Source: Cercis canadensis (Eukaryota; Streptophyta; Magnoliopsida; Fabales; Fabaceae). From it: a stretch of DNA of 64,000 nucleotides. Below the pieces are notes generated by a model. It did no database searches and was not told where the DNA came from. It was given only the letters and a program-made list of their open reading frames with translations. Within the stretch, counting starts at the first letter, position 1; every line of letters begins with the position of its first letter. The stretch lies in NCBI GenBank assembly GCA_003255065.1, contig QAOA01007401.1:614044-678043 (forward strand), in the 5' to 3' direction. Below are positions 21,158 through 33,700 of the stretch, one piece after another. A program made the position numbers and the translations under genes.

Positions 21158-24100
21158 CTAGAATCGCCGAATTTCTTTAGGAGGCCTAAAATTAAGGGGA
21201 TGGGTTTCTGGAGTGGCAGTTTCATCTTCTTTCCACATTTTGATTGTCTTGTCAGCTTCACAGCTTATAAGCCTTGAACCAGTTGCATCATAGGTTAAAG
21301 CATAAATGCCTGCTTCACTATCCAATGAGCCTGGAAAATAAATAAAGAGCAATTACACGTGTTTCCATTTTTGGCCCCAATGAGTAAGCACAGGTATTAA
21401 CATTGTCCATACATCATACCAACATCCAAACTCAAAACCCAAAAGTGGGGCACATATACGTACCAGGCTGCACAATTGTTTGGGCTTGCTGGAAATTGTG
21501 ACCGCTCTTCCAATCCCAAAACCACATACTTCCATTGTCACCTTCAACAAAAAAAGGGGCATGAAAATTTTAAGAGCCAAAAAAACAAGGATTTACGACA
21601 ATGTCAGTCCTTTCAGTATGGAACAAGAAGTGTGTCTCTCTCATTGTTCAAGACCCATACCTCCTGTAACCATCACACCCTCCTCATTGACAGCCATTGC
21701 ATTAATAATAGTTTTCTGTTGAGAGCTGCACATAAGACAGACAGAAGATTGTTGAAACCATCAGTTATGGGAGATCCGAACTAGAAATAACTTAACAGGA
21801 AGAATGCCTGTTAGTACTACATACAATTTGAAGGGCCTTAACTTTCTACAGATGCAAAACTTCATATTTCGGTCCAAAATGATTACACAGTTCAACGAAA
21901 TGACAAATTAACTAAATTTAATCTGACAGATCCCAACTTCCATGTATCCTCAACCTTCAGCAAGGGTTATACCTCTGATTTTTAAAAGTCTACCACAACC
22001 AATTAAACTAAAAAGGCATTTCTACAAATAAAGACCCTATTCCTGTATTCTGGTGTGGGACTGAAGTATTACATATTCTTCTTAAATAATGAATTAACTT
22101 GACCAGGAAGCCTATGAAAGATTGAGGGAAAAAATTCAAATAGACACTTCTTAGATCATTCCTTATCAGTAAAACAGAGAACGACCATTAAAGTTATAAC
22201 AACATGATTGTCCAGCATATAAATGTTTAGACAACTGACTAACAAGTTGTTCTTGTTTTCATATTCCAGCCAACGGAAACAGTTTGATTTTTCATTAGTG
22301 ATTCTCTAATCACATATGTACGACAATAATAAGTTTGAGAACTCACAGCATATTGTGCAAAAATTCTCCTTTTGGAAGGTTAAATTTCTTAATATTGTCA
22401 GCTGATGCAGATGCGAAACATGACCTGCAGTAAACAAAACAAAAGAGGGTGAGTAGATGAAATGAATTGAATATTTAAACAAAGCAAGAACAATCAACCA
22501 TGTATTATCATTTTACAAATGACAAAACTGATATGGGTACATACTCTTTAGGATGTTGTGCCATTGCTCGGACAGATTTTTTATGGTTTGTAAGTGTTAC
22601 CATAGTTTTACCTGTAAGGATGTGTTATATGTCAGATGAATGCAGAACACATTCATAAGAATGCAGATACATAGAGACAGCAGCGAGGGAGACAAACACC
22701 AAGAAAGAGAAAAAAATAAATTACCATATCTAAGGTCCCAGAACTTTATGGTAGTGTCATGAGAACCAGTAACGACTTGTGGATCCTGTATACATAATAA
22801 AAGAAGTATTATAAAGTTTCATAGCTGCAATTAAATCTCAAGTTTTACAAATGCATTCCCATTTATCTTATCAAAAAACTTGAAGCTAAGCCAGCTTGTC
22901 AATATGCACTCCAGTCTCATGGAGATTGACAGACCAGAGATGTTACATCCATAACTGATAAAATTAGTTATGTATAATTGTGTATTATTGGCCATACAAA
23001 TTTGTGGGACCATTCAGAGTACCCAAAAAAAAAAGAAGAATATAGACAACTGAAAGAGAATCTGCATACCGTTGGCCGGGTAAACACAGAGCAGACAGTG
23101 TTATCATGACCTGAAAGTGCATGGATTTGCATTTTACTGCGTATATCCCAGACCTGGAAATTTTTCAGCACAAAAACATAGTAATTGCCCTCCTACTCAT
23201 TTGGAAAAACAAAAGAAAGAAAGAAATGCTTGGAAGCAGAAAGCATACAACCATCACAATATTCCATACAGTAACCATATTGACAAAGTCCATACCCGGC
23301 AGACAGAATCACGTCCTCCGGTAAACAAGATGTCAATTGTGGGATGCAGAGCCAAGCAATAAACACCACTTAGATGACCATGATAAGACCTAATAACCTA
23401 CAAAAATAAAATACCACATGCTTTTATAACCAAGGTTATTGATAAATTACCTTTTAATTAGTTGCTGATATTTTCAGGGGAAAAAAAAAAAGATAAATGC
23501 TGAAATAGGGATTTGACCTTATTCTGTTCAAGATCCCAGCATTTAACTTGTTTGTCATCACCAGCAGAGAACATGTAGGTATGTTTACTGCTAACAGCAA
23601 GGCCTGTAAACAAACCACACAGTTATTATCTGCCTGGTTAGCAATATTTGCCATCACTGATAATACATTAGTATCTTGCCTCTAATTTGTTCAATATGGC
23701 CTGTTAGTGTGAGCTTTAGCCTTCCACTTGCCAAATCCCATATCTGCATAACTGAAAATCTTAGAAAGAGAAATCCAACTTTTACATGGGACAGAAAAAG
23801 GCATAATATTCTAAACATGATGAAAGTCCCTAAAATATTTCAAATTTTCTGGTTCAATATTATCAGAGAAGATATATGGGTGGTATTGAACTGAGTTTAT
23901 AATATATGTTGAGGTTGTGTAAAGATAACTTCAGGAGAAGGGCAGCCTCCTCACAAAAAGAATCTAAGTGATTCAAGCAAAGGCACTGTTTATTCTATGA
24001 TTATCAGAATATATGATGCAGTGGACATGACAAATTTGGAAACTACTTATAAAAGCAGCAAAGTAATTATGAGTCATCACACCAAAAAATCAGCATGGCT

Positions 24101-27100
24101 CACTAAGTTGTCCTTTCCTACATCTCCTAGTTCATCAATGACAAGCATATCAGGATCAAATACCTTGATGGTTCGATCTGCAGAACCAGTACAAAACCAT
24201 GTATTGCTGGGATCAACTGCAACAGATCTCACCCATCCCAAGTGACCGCTGATGACCTACACAAAAGAATCAAAGCTTAAAACAACTCATAATGAAACAT
24301 AATATCAAATTATTACACAATTTAAAATTTTAAAAGGTCACTGAAAAATATTGTAGGTCAGCCCTGGTCAGACTGAGAGTCAAAACATTAACATTAAAGC
24401 CCGTGTGTTCAGATGTAATTTTAGAGTATGAATAGACAAGCTTTAAAATTGATATTTTCAGTTAAAGGAAAAAAGCAAAAAGGCCTAAAATTGATATTGG
24501 CTAAATTGAGTAGAACCACGTAGCACCTGAGAAATTGTGTTATGATTAGCTTATGATCTTTCTTTTTTCTAATAGCTCATCAAGTTAGACCAGTAAAAAT
24601 GACCTCTGAAACCCACTCCCTGTGACCTCTGCCATTCTAAGTGAGGTAGATTTCTAAAAGTGGTTTTCATTTACTACATACAGCATGTGACATGCAACAA
24701 TGTTGAACATACATGACAATTAATGGAGTACACTAACCAACCTTCCTATTTCCTAGATTTAGGTCACACTACATAGATCTCTCAAGGCCCTACTAATTCT
24801 GAACATTAGAATATAACAGAATAGCCACATTTTATGACAAAATAACAAGAGGTACATAATGAGGTCAACTCACTATTAGAGTATATCAGTTTTGTAACAA
24901 ATTGGATTTTATGCAAACTTTCAATAGAAGGGAGTTCCATATAAGTCTTCCATATATTGGGAAGGATGGAGTGACTTCAATGAACCAGTTACAGATGATA
25001 GAATACTGAACTAAATCCACAAGACAAAAGAAACTTCTCAACCGGAACTTCAATGTTATGTCAGTCTAAATAGTGAGTTTCCTCTCAAACTATGCTCTAT
25101 TAGAAATAAATAATATATGTGAACCAAAACTTTTGGCACAGGATGGTTCTATGAAAACATGGTGACCTGAAAACCATTTCTACCACAAAATGATTATTGG
25201 AAATACGGATAAATAAGGAATGTTAAGTTGTCCTCAATATTTGAGGTTGCCCACAAGAATTTTGAAAACAACTAATCAGAGTTTCTAAATAGAATTTTTT
25301 TTTTATTTCATCTCAGCATGGAAATCCAAGTTAGGCTGCTAACTTGTACAACAAGTGGGGCCAATATAATGCTAGAACTAAATTAAGGCATCTTTGTTCT
25401 GAGCTGAATTTGTTGGTAGTGCACCAAGCATGCCCAACTATATTTGTTTGGGTTTTCAAAATCTGAGCATGGAAAGAATAACATGCTAACACCACTCTCT
25501 CTCTACCAAGCTCCCATTTAAAAGGGGGTGAGAATCTTACCCTGTAGTTCTTCCATGGCGCATGCCATATGGGACGTGGCCATTTACTTGGGATTCTTTC
25601 CATTAAAGCAGATGTTGATAACCTGTAATGTAGAAACTAAGACGGTCAAAAAGGGTCATGCCATCGCCAACAGAATGCCAATCATGTGGCAAATATAAAT
25701 ACTGGGAAGGTAAATGCATAAACACATAAGGGAAACAACAAAAAATAATGTATACACCAACAGTCTGAGATTTTTTTTTTTTCTTGAAACCACCAACAGT
25801 CTGAGAATTTTTTTTTTCTTGAAACCACCAACAGTTTGAGCATTATAAGCTCAGGCATACAATATATGCATAAATACATATTCCAAATCATGTTTGAGTC
25901 TCTTAAGTTACAGGAGGTATAGAGAAAACTGAAACCTTTCAGATGAACCAGGGGCAGAAATAACCGCTGTACTTTTTCCTGGAAAACCAAGATCATTCCT
26001 GGAAAGAAACAAAAACAGAAGCACCAATATTCTTCAACAACAACATCTTATCAAAAAAATAAATAAATAAAAAGAAAAGAAACGTAATAACATACTATGT
26101 AGGACAATCAACAAAAGGAAGATTCTGTTTGCATTATGGTTTCAATATACCAGTGACTTTCCTTTCTTTGATGAAATAGAATATTATTACAAGTAATTTC
26201 ATGAAACCATATTAAAATCTCTTCATATAATATAAAGAGAAGGAAAATTTGAAAAGCAAGAGAAAGTCAAATAGAGCTAAATATTTCCTATCACATCTTT
26301 TCTTAGTTTGCATCTTTGATGCTACACCTCTCTAGCAAATTTACATCAACTTATGCTAATCTTCATCATGGTACATAATCAACAATCTCGAGCTTTTTAA
26401 TATGTCGTGAAAGTTTGATACCACTTAGCTTTCCCAAAGCTCATGCAAAACAAATGGGTGCTTGAAATAAAATTTTAGAATGCTACCTATGCCTTCAAAT
26501 CGTATTTCAAAATTCACCCCCAAAATTTTCTAAGCAGAACATACTGATTTCTCAACGGTTGTAACTGGCCAGTACGTCAGAAATTATACATTTTAAGATT
26601 CATAGAAGTGCTATAAAGGGAACATAAAAAATATTGATAAATAGACATGAGCCAAACCAAGGAATAATGAATAGAAGCGCCCCCCCCGTCTCTCTCTCTC
26701 TCTTTCTTCTTGTCTCCCAGGCTATCCCCACATATAGATGCACACACAGTAAACAGGGAGGAGAGAGATAGTACTTACGATACTGAAGGTTGCATAGTTG
26801 GACCAACAACCAAGGCATTTTGTGCTCCTCCTTTCTGGAGATCCTTGGAACCTTCTGGCCCTGTCAAATGATAACAAGAAGAAAGATATCAGCGTGTGGG
26901 GAATAACAAACAGCTTCTCTTATTAATTGAAGAAGAGTTGCCAAGAAAAATGCTGCGAGCCGCTAGCATACCAATAGTCCAAGATAGATTGAGAAAGCAG
27001 AAACCATAACATAAATCTATAGACACCAAAAATCAAAAGAAAACCTCTCTTTTGAGGACAGTACAGTGATTTACGAGGACCAACCAAATTGAATTTGCAC

Positions 27101-28203
27101 TAAAAAAATGGCCTGATAAGGAAGGGGGCACATGAAGCTGTTGCTATTAAATGACGTATGTAGGCATATAATATACAATGGAGAAAAGAAACAATTATAA
27201 GAAGTGAAACAGAGAAGGATGTACACTGTACATGCATTTCCTCTTAAGTTAAGGTAAAGACAGGTTAAAAGTCAAAAGTCTTTAAAGGTAAAGTCACATG
27301 AACGTCAACTCCGAATCTGTGATCTTGTCATCTCTCTACCATTTTCCATGGAGGGAAGGTGGTGCTCTTAAACTTGGTCACTGACCCTTAAACATTCTCA
27401 AAATATTTTTTTTGAATAACATTTATTCTTAGACTAAAGAATAGTTATTCCTAGAAAAATAAGATAACTAATATTATAATACCTGGAAGAGCAAGTGCAC
27501 TAGAGGGCCCTGAAGGTTGTTGACTGTGATCTGGTGCGGCAGAATTGACCTGACGAGGTTGATTGGTTGCGCTTTTGATTCCACCATACTCCACGTTCAC
27601 CTAATTTTCATTCCAAGCCATAATATAACTGTCTTTGTTCATAATCGCAATGGTCAAAAACTTTAAACTGCTCCCATTAATCTAAAGTTCAACAAATTCA
27701 TGTTCAGAGTCAAGCAAACCGCTTCGTTGATGCAATTGCAGGCCAACAATTTCCAATGAAGAAGAAAAACTCAAACGCATATCTACTCTAATTAAATGAA
27801 CTCATCAACAAAATTAAAAACCCATAATGTACTAACCTTGTGGCTAATGCGTATCTTCTTGCTGCATAATAAAACAAACAAGGAGAAAAAAATCAATTAG
27901 CTTTGTGTAAGTGACACATCAAAAAGCCACATTTAACTAGGACAGCAATTAGACTATAACAATCAATCTTGCACCGAAATAACGCTAAAATTTTAGATTT
28001 TGAAGGATACCCATGTGAGAAGAATATTAAATTAAGTCTAGGAAGAGAAAAAGGGAGACAAATCGGTACCTCTCGGCGTCTGGAGGAGCAAGTTGGCCAT
28101 GGATGGGAGAGAAGAGATCAAGAGCTCTCTTCAGGGACTTGAAACTTAGTTTCTTCAGTGACTGTGGCTCGACTGGTCCCAATTCTGCCGTGGCACCTGG
28201 CAT
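21158..28203 (-). CDS. PRL1: PRL1-like WD40 protein of the NineTeen complex
   Basis: Seventeen exons: 28070-28203, 27837-27861, 27483-27600, 26779-26860, 25936-25998, 25541-25622, 24164-24256, 23680-23743, 23518-23603, 23296-23397, 23070-23153, 22725-22785, 22545-22611, 22347-22424, 21661-21725, 21464-21541, 21158-21330. They join in frame to 484 residues; Arabidopsis PRL1 has about 486. The N-terminus is [20 protein letters not shown]. Residues 169-484 are WD40 repeats, starting [20 protein letters not shown] and including [29 protein letters not shown] and [14 protein letters not shown]1 is a core MOS4-associated/NTC spliceosome protein that affects sugar and ABA signalling, microRNA processing and immunity (family knowledge). 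The intron after exon 8 has a GC donor. PRL1 and PRL2 cannot be separated here. Confidence 0.96.
23604..23679 (-). other. GC-AG intron of the PRL1-like gene
   Basis: Exon 8 ends ...CAA ATT AGA G and the intron begins GCAAGATAC, ending TTTACAG before GCCTTGCTG. Splicing restores [14 protein letters not shown], the conserved WD40 sequence. No GT donor nearby preserves the frame: the next GT is 13 nt on. AG|GCAAG is the typical strong context of GC donors. Confidence 0.85.
25757..25845. repeat. Tandem repeat inside a PRL1 intron
   Basis: A unit of about 41-44 bp (CCAACAGTCTGAGA, a T run, then CTTGAAACCA) occurs twice and begins a third time. It is intronic with no coding role. Confidence 0.75.
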
Positions 28204-28499
28204 CTTTGAGTTTCACTGTCTACTCTGCAAGTATTATTAGGTTAGCACTGTTTCGCCTTCACTACTTCCAGGTCAAAATGAAGGGCTGCAATCGTTCTCC
28301 TTCACCACTTCTTGCCCAAAATGAAGGGCATGAAGAGAGAGGAAGAATAAGAAGACGAAGAAAGGGAACCAGGGAGGGAAGGGGTGAGGAGGGGTTGGAG
28401 TGTTAACCGGAATAGATTGGAAACCGCCTTGCAGAAGGGCGGCGCGGTATTCACCCGAGCCAGACTGGACATAGGTATTATGTAACCGTGCATCTATCT

Positions 28500-29130
28500 A
28501 AAAATAAAATGTTTACAAAAAAAATAAATTTATATTAAAATGTATTTGAATAATTAAAGTTTTTAAGATAGGAAGTAATGTGTTTTATTTTATTTTTTTG
28601 GTAAAAGTATGTAATGTGTTTTAAATAAGTATATTTAATTTTATAAAATTACTTCAAAAATATTTTTAATCATAAAGCAAATCTTAAATTTTTTAAAAGT
28701 TATTTTATGAAAATTATTGAAATACATTACCTGTTAAAAGAATTAAAATCAAAGAAATATAGTTTTAGATTAGCTTAAATTTGAGAAAATTATTGGAATT
28801 CCATAAGTTGACAAAATAAATTATTTAGTTTTAAACATAGAGTAATTTTAAATAGATTTTTCTTATATCTTATAAAATATTTAAAATATCACTTAATATT
28901 ATGTGATTATCTTTTGATGTGTATGTGATTATTTTATTCACATGTAGTTATTTTTTTAGTGTTTATTTGATTATCCTTTAATAATATATAATTATTTTAT
29001 TCACATATGTGATTATTACTTGATGTCTATGTAATTATTTTATTCATATATATAATTATTATATTTAAATATAAATATATAAATTAAACAATTACATAAT
29101 ATCAAAAAAAAAAATTGATAATTTTGCACA
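28500..29130. other. Very AT-rich spacer with degenerate repeats
   Basis: This lies upstream of the PRL1-like gene. Bases 28890-29070 contain several diverged copies of a motif built on ATGTGATTATTTTATTCACA at roughly 35-45 bp spacing. No gene is seen. Confidence 0.55.
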
Positions 29131-29139
29131 ACGTGTCTT

Positions 29140-30478
29140 TTTCTTTAAGCATCAAAATTCGAGAATGAGTTTTGGGCTGATGCAACATGCAAGGAGTGTA
29201 GCTGCATACAAATCATTTGGTGATAAGGTGACATTTGACACTACCTATCTCAGTAACCAATACAAAATCCCACTTGTAGTTTTTGTTGGAGTAAACCATC
29301 ATGGGCAGTCTATTCTTTTCGGTTGTAGATTGCTGTCATGTTGGGAGACAGAGTCATTTGTTTGGTTATTTCAATCATGGCTGCAGTGCATGTCGGGTGT
29401 TCCGCCAGAAGGCATAATAACAGATCACTGCAAGGCTATGCAATCTGCAATTGAAATTGTATTCCCCTTCACTCGACATCAGTGCAATATATGATACACT
29501 CACCACAGAAGAATTTGATAGCTATTGGACAAAGACTGTGGAGGATTTTGGCCTAGATGACAATGAATGGTTGAAGGGATTGTTCCTTGAGCGGCATCGT
29601 TGGGTTCCTATTGTAAGAAATGATTTTTGGGCTGTAATGTCTACTGCCCAATGCAGTGAAAGGTGCATTATTTTTTTGATGGATCTATAAATCACCAAAC
29701 CACTTTGAAACAATTTGTTGATCAGTATGACTATGCTTTGCAAGATAAGGCAGAGAAAGAGTTTGAAGCTGACTTCCATTCATTTTCTAGCATTCTTCCT
29801 TGTGCTACTGATTCTCCACTTGAGCAACAGTATCGATCTGCATATACTCATGCAAAATTCATTGAGATTTGAGAAGAGTTTGCTAGAAGGGCTGATTGCA
29901 ATGTGCGCATTGTTCATGATGAAGATTCCACTTGTCAGTATGCTGTCATTGAAGACATGATGATAGGAAATAAGCCTAAGGAAGCCATTGTTGAAGTCAC
30001 ATTTGACAAGGTGAACTATGATGTAAAGTGCATGTGCAGCTTGTTTGAGTTCAAAGGTATACTTTAGGCACTCACTCACTGTACTCTCTCAAGAGCGAGT
30101 GAAGGAAGTCCCTTGTAAATATATCTTGGATAGATGAGAAAAAAATTAAGGAGGAGACATACATATGTCAAAAGCAGTTATGGTGTTAAGAAACTTAGAC
30201 CTCAGATGCAAAGGTTTGATTTATTATATGAGCAATTTGATGGTGTTGCTGAAGTTGCTGCTGAATTTGAAGAAACAAGTTCTTTTTTAAAGAATAAACT
30301 CTGTCAATTGAAGGAGAAACTTGAAGTATGGGCAACCCATTTGAGAAACTTTTATGGGGGTGGCAATACCTATAAGCAGTGTAACCAAAGGTGAGGTCCA
30401 TGATAAGACTCCTGGCTCAAATCTTATTCTAAAACTTAATGTCTCAGATTTAACTGAAAATGGTTTAGCTTGTAAATA
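29140..30478 (+). pseudogene. FAR1-related sequence (MULE-derived) pseudogene
   Basis: Successive frames match a FAR1/FHY3-family protein of the FRS6/FRS8 type in the correct order: FGDKVTFDTTYLSNQYK, VGVNHHGQSILFGCRLLS, GIITDHCKAMQSAIE, DNEWLKGLFLERHRWVPI, TTLKQFVDQYDYALQDKAEK, RRRHTYVKSSYG and KLRPQMQRFDLL. These cover the MULE transposase domain through the SWIM-proximal tail. The 5' half (FAR1 DNA-binding domain) is absent, and similarity starts near ENEFWADA. The frame is broken several times: near 29190, by a stop and deletion after HQCNI near 29494 (the following W-C-L-W-H-I block is missing), near 29660, near 29870 and near 30390. A plausible tail ends ...ENGLACK at 30478. No intron is seen. 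It is a domesticated host gene, now dead. Confidence 0.88.
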
Positions 30479-30753
30479 AAGTGGAAAGTAATGGCACAAA
30501 TTTGTATTAATCATAATATTTTCTGTACAAAAGTTACTCAATTATTTACAATGGTATTTTCCCAAACATTATTTTTTTAATTTACTATAGTTTTCCCTGA
30601 TGTAATTTGTTCTTTGAGCCTTTGGGCAGCATATGTATTGCACTCTAGTCTTTGAGATCACTACATGACTAAGTTGGCAGGCCATCTGTTCTGTATTACT
30701 TGTCCAAAGAGTTGAAAAGTAAAATTTGCAGTGACAGCAGGTTGAAGCTCTTA

Positions 30754-33700
30754 CTACAGAGGGATCCAGCCCTGTTCATAAAATTGAGGAATTAGGTTCA
30801 GTGCAATCTCATATTTAGAAGCTTCTTATTTTACTGGGAACAAAAAAAAAAAAAAAATTATATGTGTGTTACAATTACCTTGATTAGTCCCATCTCAGTA
30901 CCACAGAGAATAATATCATTGGCGGAGAGGAGACTTGTTATCTTGCTTCCTGCTGATATTCTCCCCAATTTTTTCTGTGTCCTTCTTAACCATATCTGGT
31001 TCAGGAAGTGAATTTCAAGTTGAATAGTTAGTTTGTTGTCTTTTGGTTAACTTCAACAAATGTAAAATTTGTCTGTTCAAAATTTCAAATATTCTCCAGT
31101 TTTCACATTATCAAATCAGTGTGAAATTGCCCTAAATGTTTAAACAAGATTATAGTAAGTCATCTAGTGGAGCCTATCATTTTTTAAGATTACTTCTCGT
31201 CAAAGTGTTAAGTTACCTAAATATGTTTATTCTGGGACAAGATTAAGCATTTGTCTTCTATTTGGTGGAAAGGATGTGACCTATTTAAGGGATTTCCCTA
31301 ACAGATATGCCGAGGGATTGGCCAGCATTACTGCACTGATGTTTTTCTGTTTCTTTGTTGCTTTCTTTTTCTGTTTCTTCTAAGGAGGATTTCTTATCCT
31401 CCTATTCTCTTGTACTTTTTCCTTCCTTGTCTTTATAAAATTCTTCTTTTGTTAGAAAAAAAAAAAAAAAAAAAAAAACAGTTACCTGAATGTTTTTTGC
31501 TGATGAGCTGGAGATTATGTATAAGAAGTCTTCGACTACTTCCATGGCCAGTATTTTATCTCCTTTCTGAGTAAGAACTGAAATTTGTGATTTCCCTTTT
31601 CTTTTCCATTCCTATATAATTCATTCAGTCAGAAGGCAGCTTCACTCTTTTTTAGGTTTACACTTAATTATGATCCTCACCTTGAATGTTGAGCCTTCAA
31701 CAAGCGAACTTGCACTGTAAAGCCAGTCTCTGTATGTTACAACTGAAGTAATGGGCCTTTTTTGCTTCCTCCAACTACTTGAAGGTGCTTTGATTTCTAA
31801 TTCTCGATTATATGTTGTGGAATACTCCTAAAGTAGAACGTCATGTTATGATTGTATTTTGTTGGTGCTTGAATGTTTGTCAAACGACAGAAAACTAACC
31901 TGTATGCTTGAATCTGTGCAGCCAACATAAAACTTTCCCTGAGCCACTGCCATGCACTTTACATGCTTATCTTTGAAAATATGTTTGACTGTTCTTGCTT
32001 CACTTACTAACTGCAGAAGGTAATTGAAACTCTGATTCCTTTTTGAATACTTGGACTTCAGTGAGGTTTCAGACATATATATGTGTCCATGTTTTTGCTT
32101 TGAAGTTTCAGAGATACATGGCACAAATCATGACAAGTTTAAACCATTACCTTTATTCCTTGGCCTTGGGTGATTACAAAAATTGTTTGTCCATGTGCAT
32201 GTAATTGGTGAATTGCTTCCTTGAAGACTATTACTTCAATGCATTCCAGCTTCCTCTGGATCATTTTCCACACCTATTGGATGTAAGTGATATTAATGAC
32301 GATTGGGTTCATTCTTGCTGCTAAAAAATCTTGATGAAGAATATGAAAGATTAACCATACCCTTATGGTTTTATCTGCAGATCCACTTAAAAGGCTGTCT
32401 GATGGTTCTAATAGTGTAAAGCATGTTACAGAGTTCTTGTGCTCCTTAATGTCCCATACAAGAGTGGCTGAGTGCCCCTTGATATCCCAGACCTATTTAA
32501 AACTAACTTACTATAATTACTTCTGAAAAACTGACATTAATTACTATTTCCAGCTGAACTTTTTATTTTGATATCTCACACACCAAGTAACATCATGGTT
32601 GAGAGAGAGAGAGATAAACATAAAATTAGACTCTTTGATTAGATCATGAGATAGGGTTTCTTACCTTGATTGATCCATCTGAATATCCACTGAATAGCAG
32701 TCCCTTGTAGTATATGAGGGAGCAAACAGCTATGCCAAAATTGTGACCCACCTCAAGGATTTGTGCGTGAACACAAGAAATACGCTGCTTTTACCAACAT
32801 AATAATTTAGGCAATGTTCAATGGAATCAGTTATTCCATGTTTAGTATTCTAGACTTGTTAAAAAACAATATGAAGCTCAAGGAAATGTAAGCTCTTAAG
32901 ACCAATGAAAGATCCTAATGACATTTACTTTTATGGTAGATTATTTTCATCTCTATTATGCTCAATTAGCCATATAGCTGCTGCAATTTAACCTCAAGCT
33001 GATTGCCCAGAAACTTGTCGCAATGAATTTTATTTTTCATTTAAATCTAGTGTCCTTACTGTTCCCTTACTAGCCTCAAAAACCTTTCTGTCATATTGGA
33101 ATTAAAAATGAAAATCCTCCATCAAGTTGGTCTCAGCCTGCTATCAGTGTCATACATAGTTTTGGGTGTACAGTGTTGGGGCATCTCTTCTTCTAATTTT
33201 TGGAAACTTTATGTAAGTTCATTGTGTGAGTACTTACTGATATGTTTGGCAGCAAGTAGTCAGCTACTCTATGTAGTTCATCAGCCATCCAGGTTATATT
33301 TGAAAGGCGTCTTAGCGATTCCTTTACTCCCTCTGAGAAATGAATTAGCTTTTGCTTTCCTGCATGAAAGAAGGTCATCAGACTTTGTAAATCATTCTTG
33401 GTCATGAAGCACTCATCATTCTAAAAAAATTTTGTTCACCAATCATGATGAATAGAGAATGAATGATAATATTTTCCTTTCTGTTAAGTCAATCACCCAT
33501 AGAAAATACTCTCCCGTTTCGGATACAAGAGCTTAATCAACACATGGAGCTGCAGTAGAACTTCAATCTTCATTTAAAACAATTTTGTGCATGATGGCTT
33601 TTTATTGACATATATTATGGTGAGAACATCACCTTTACCCGAGGCATAGTTATAAATGCACAGACATGCTAGTAGTCTTTCTTCCAGCTCCATTCCAGGA

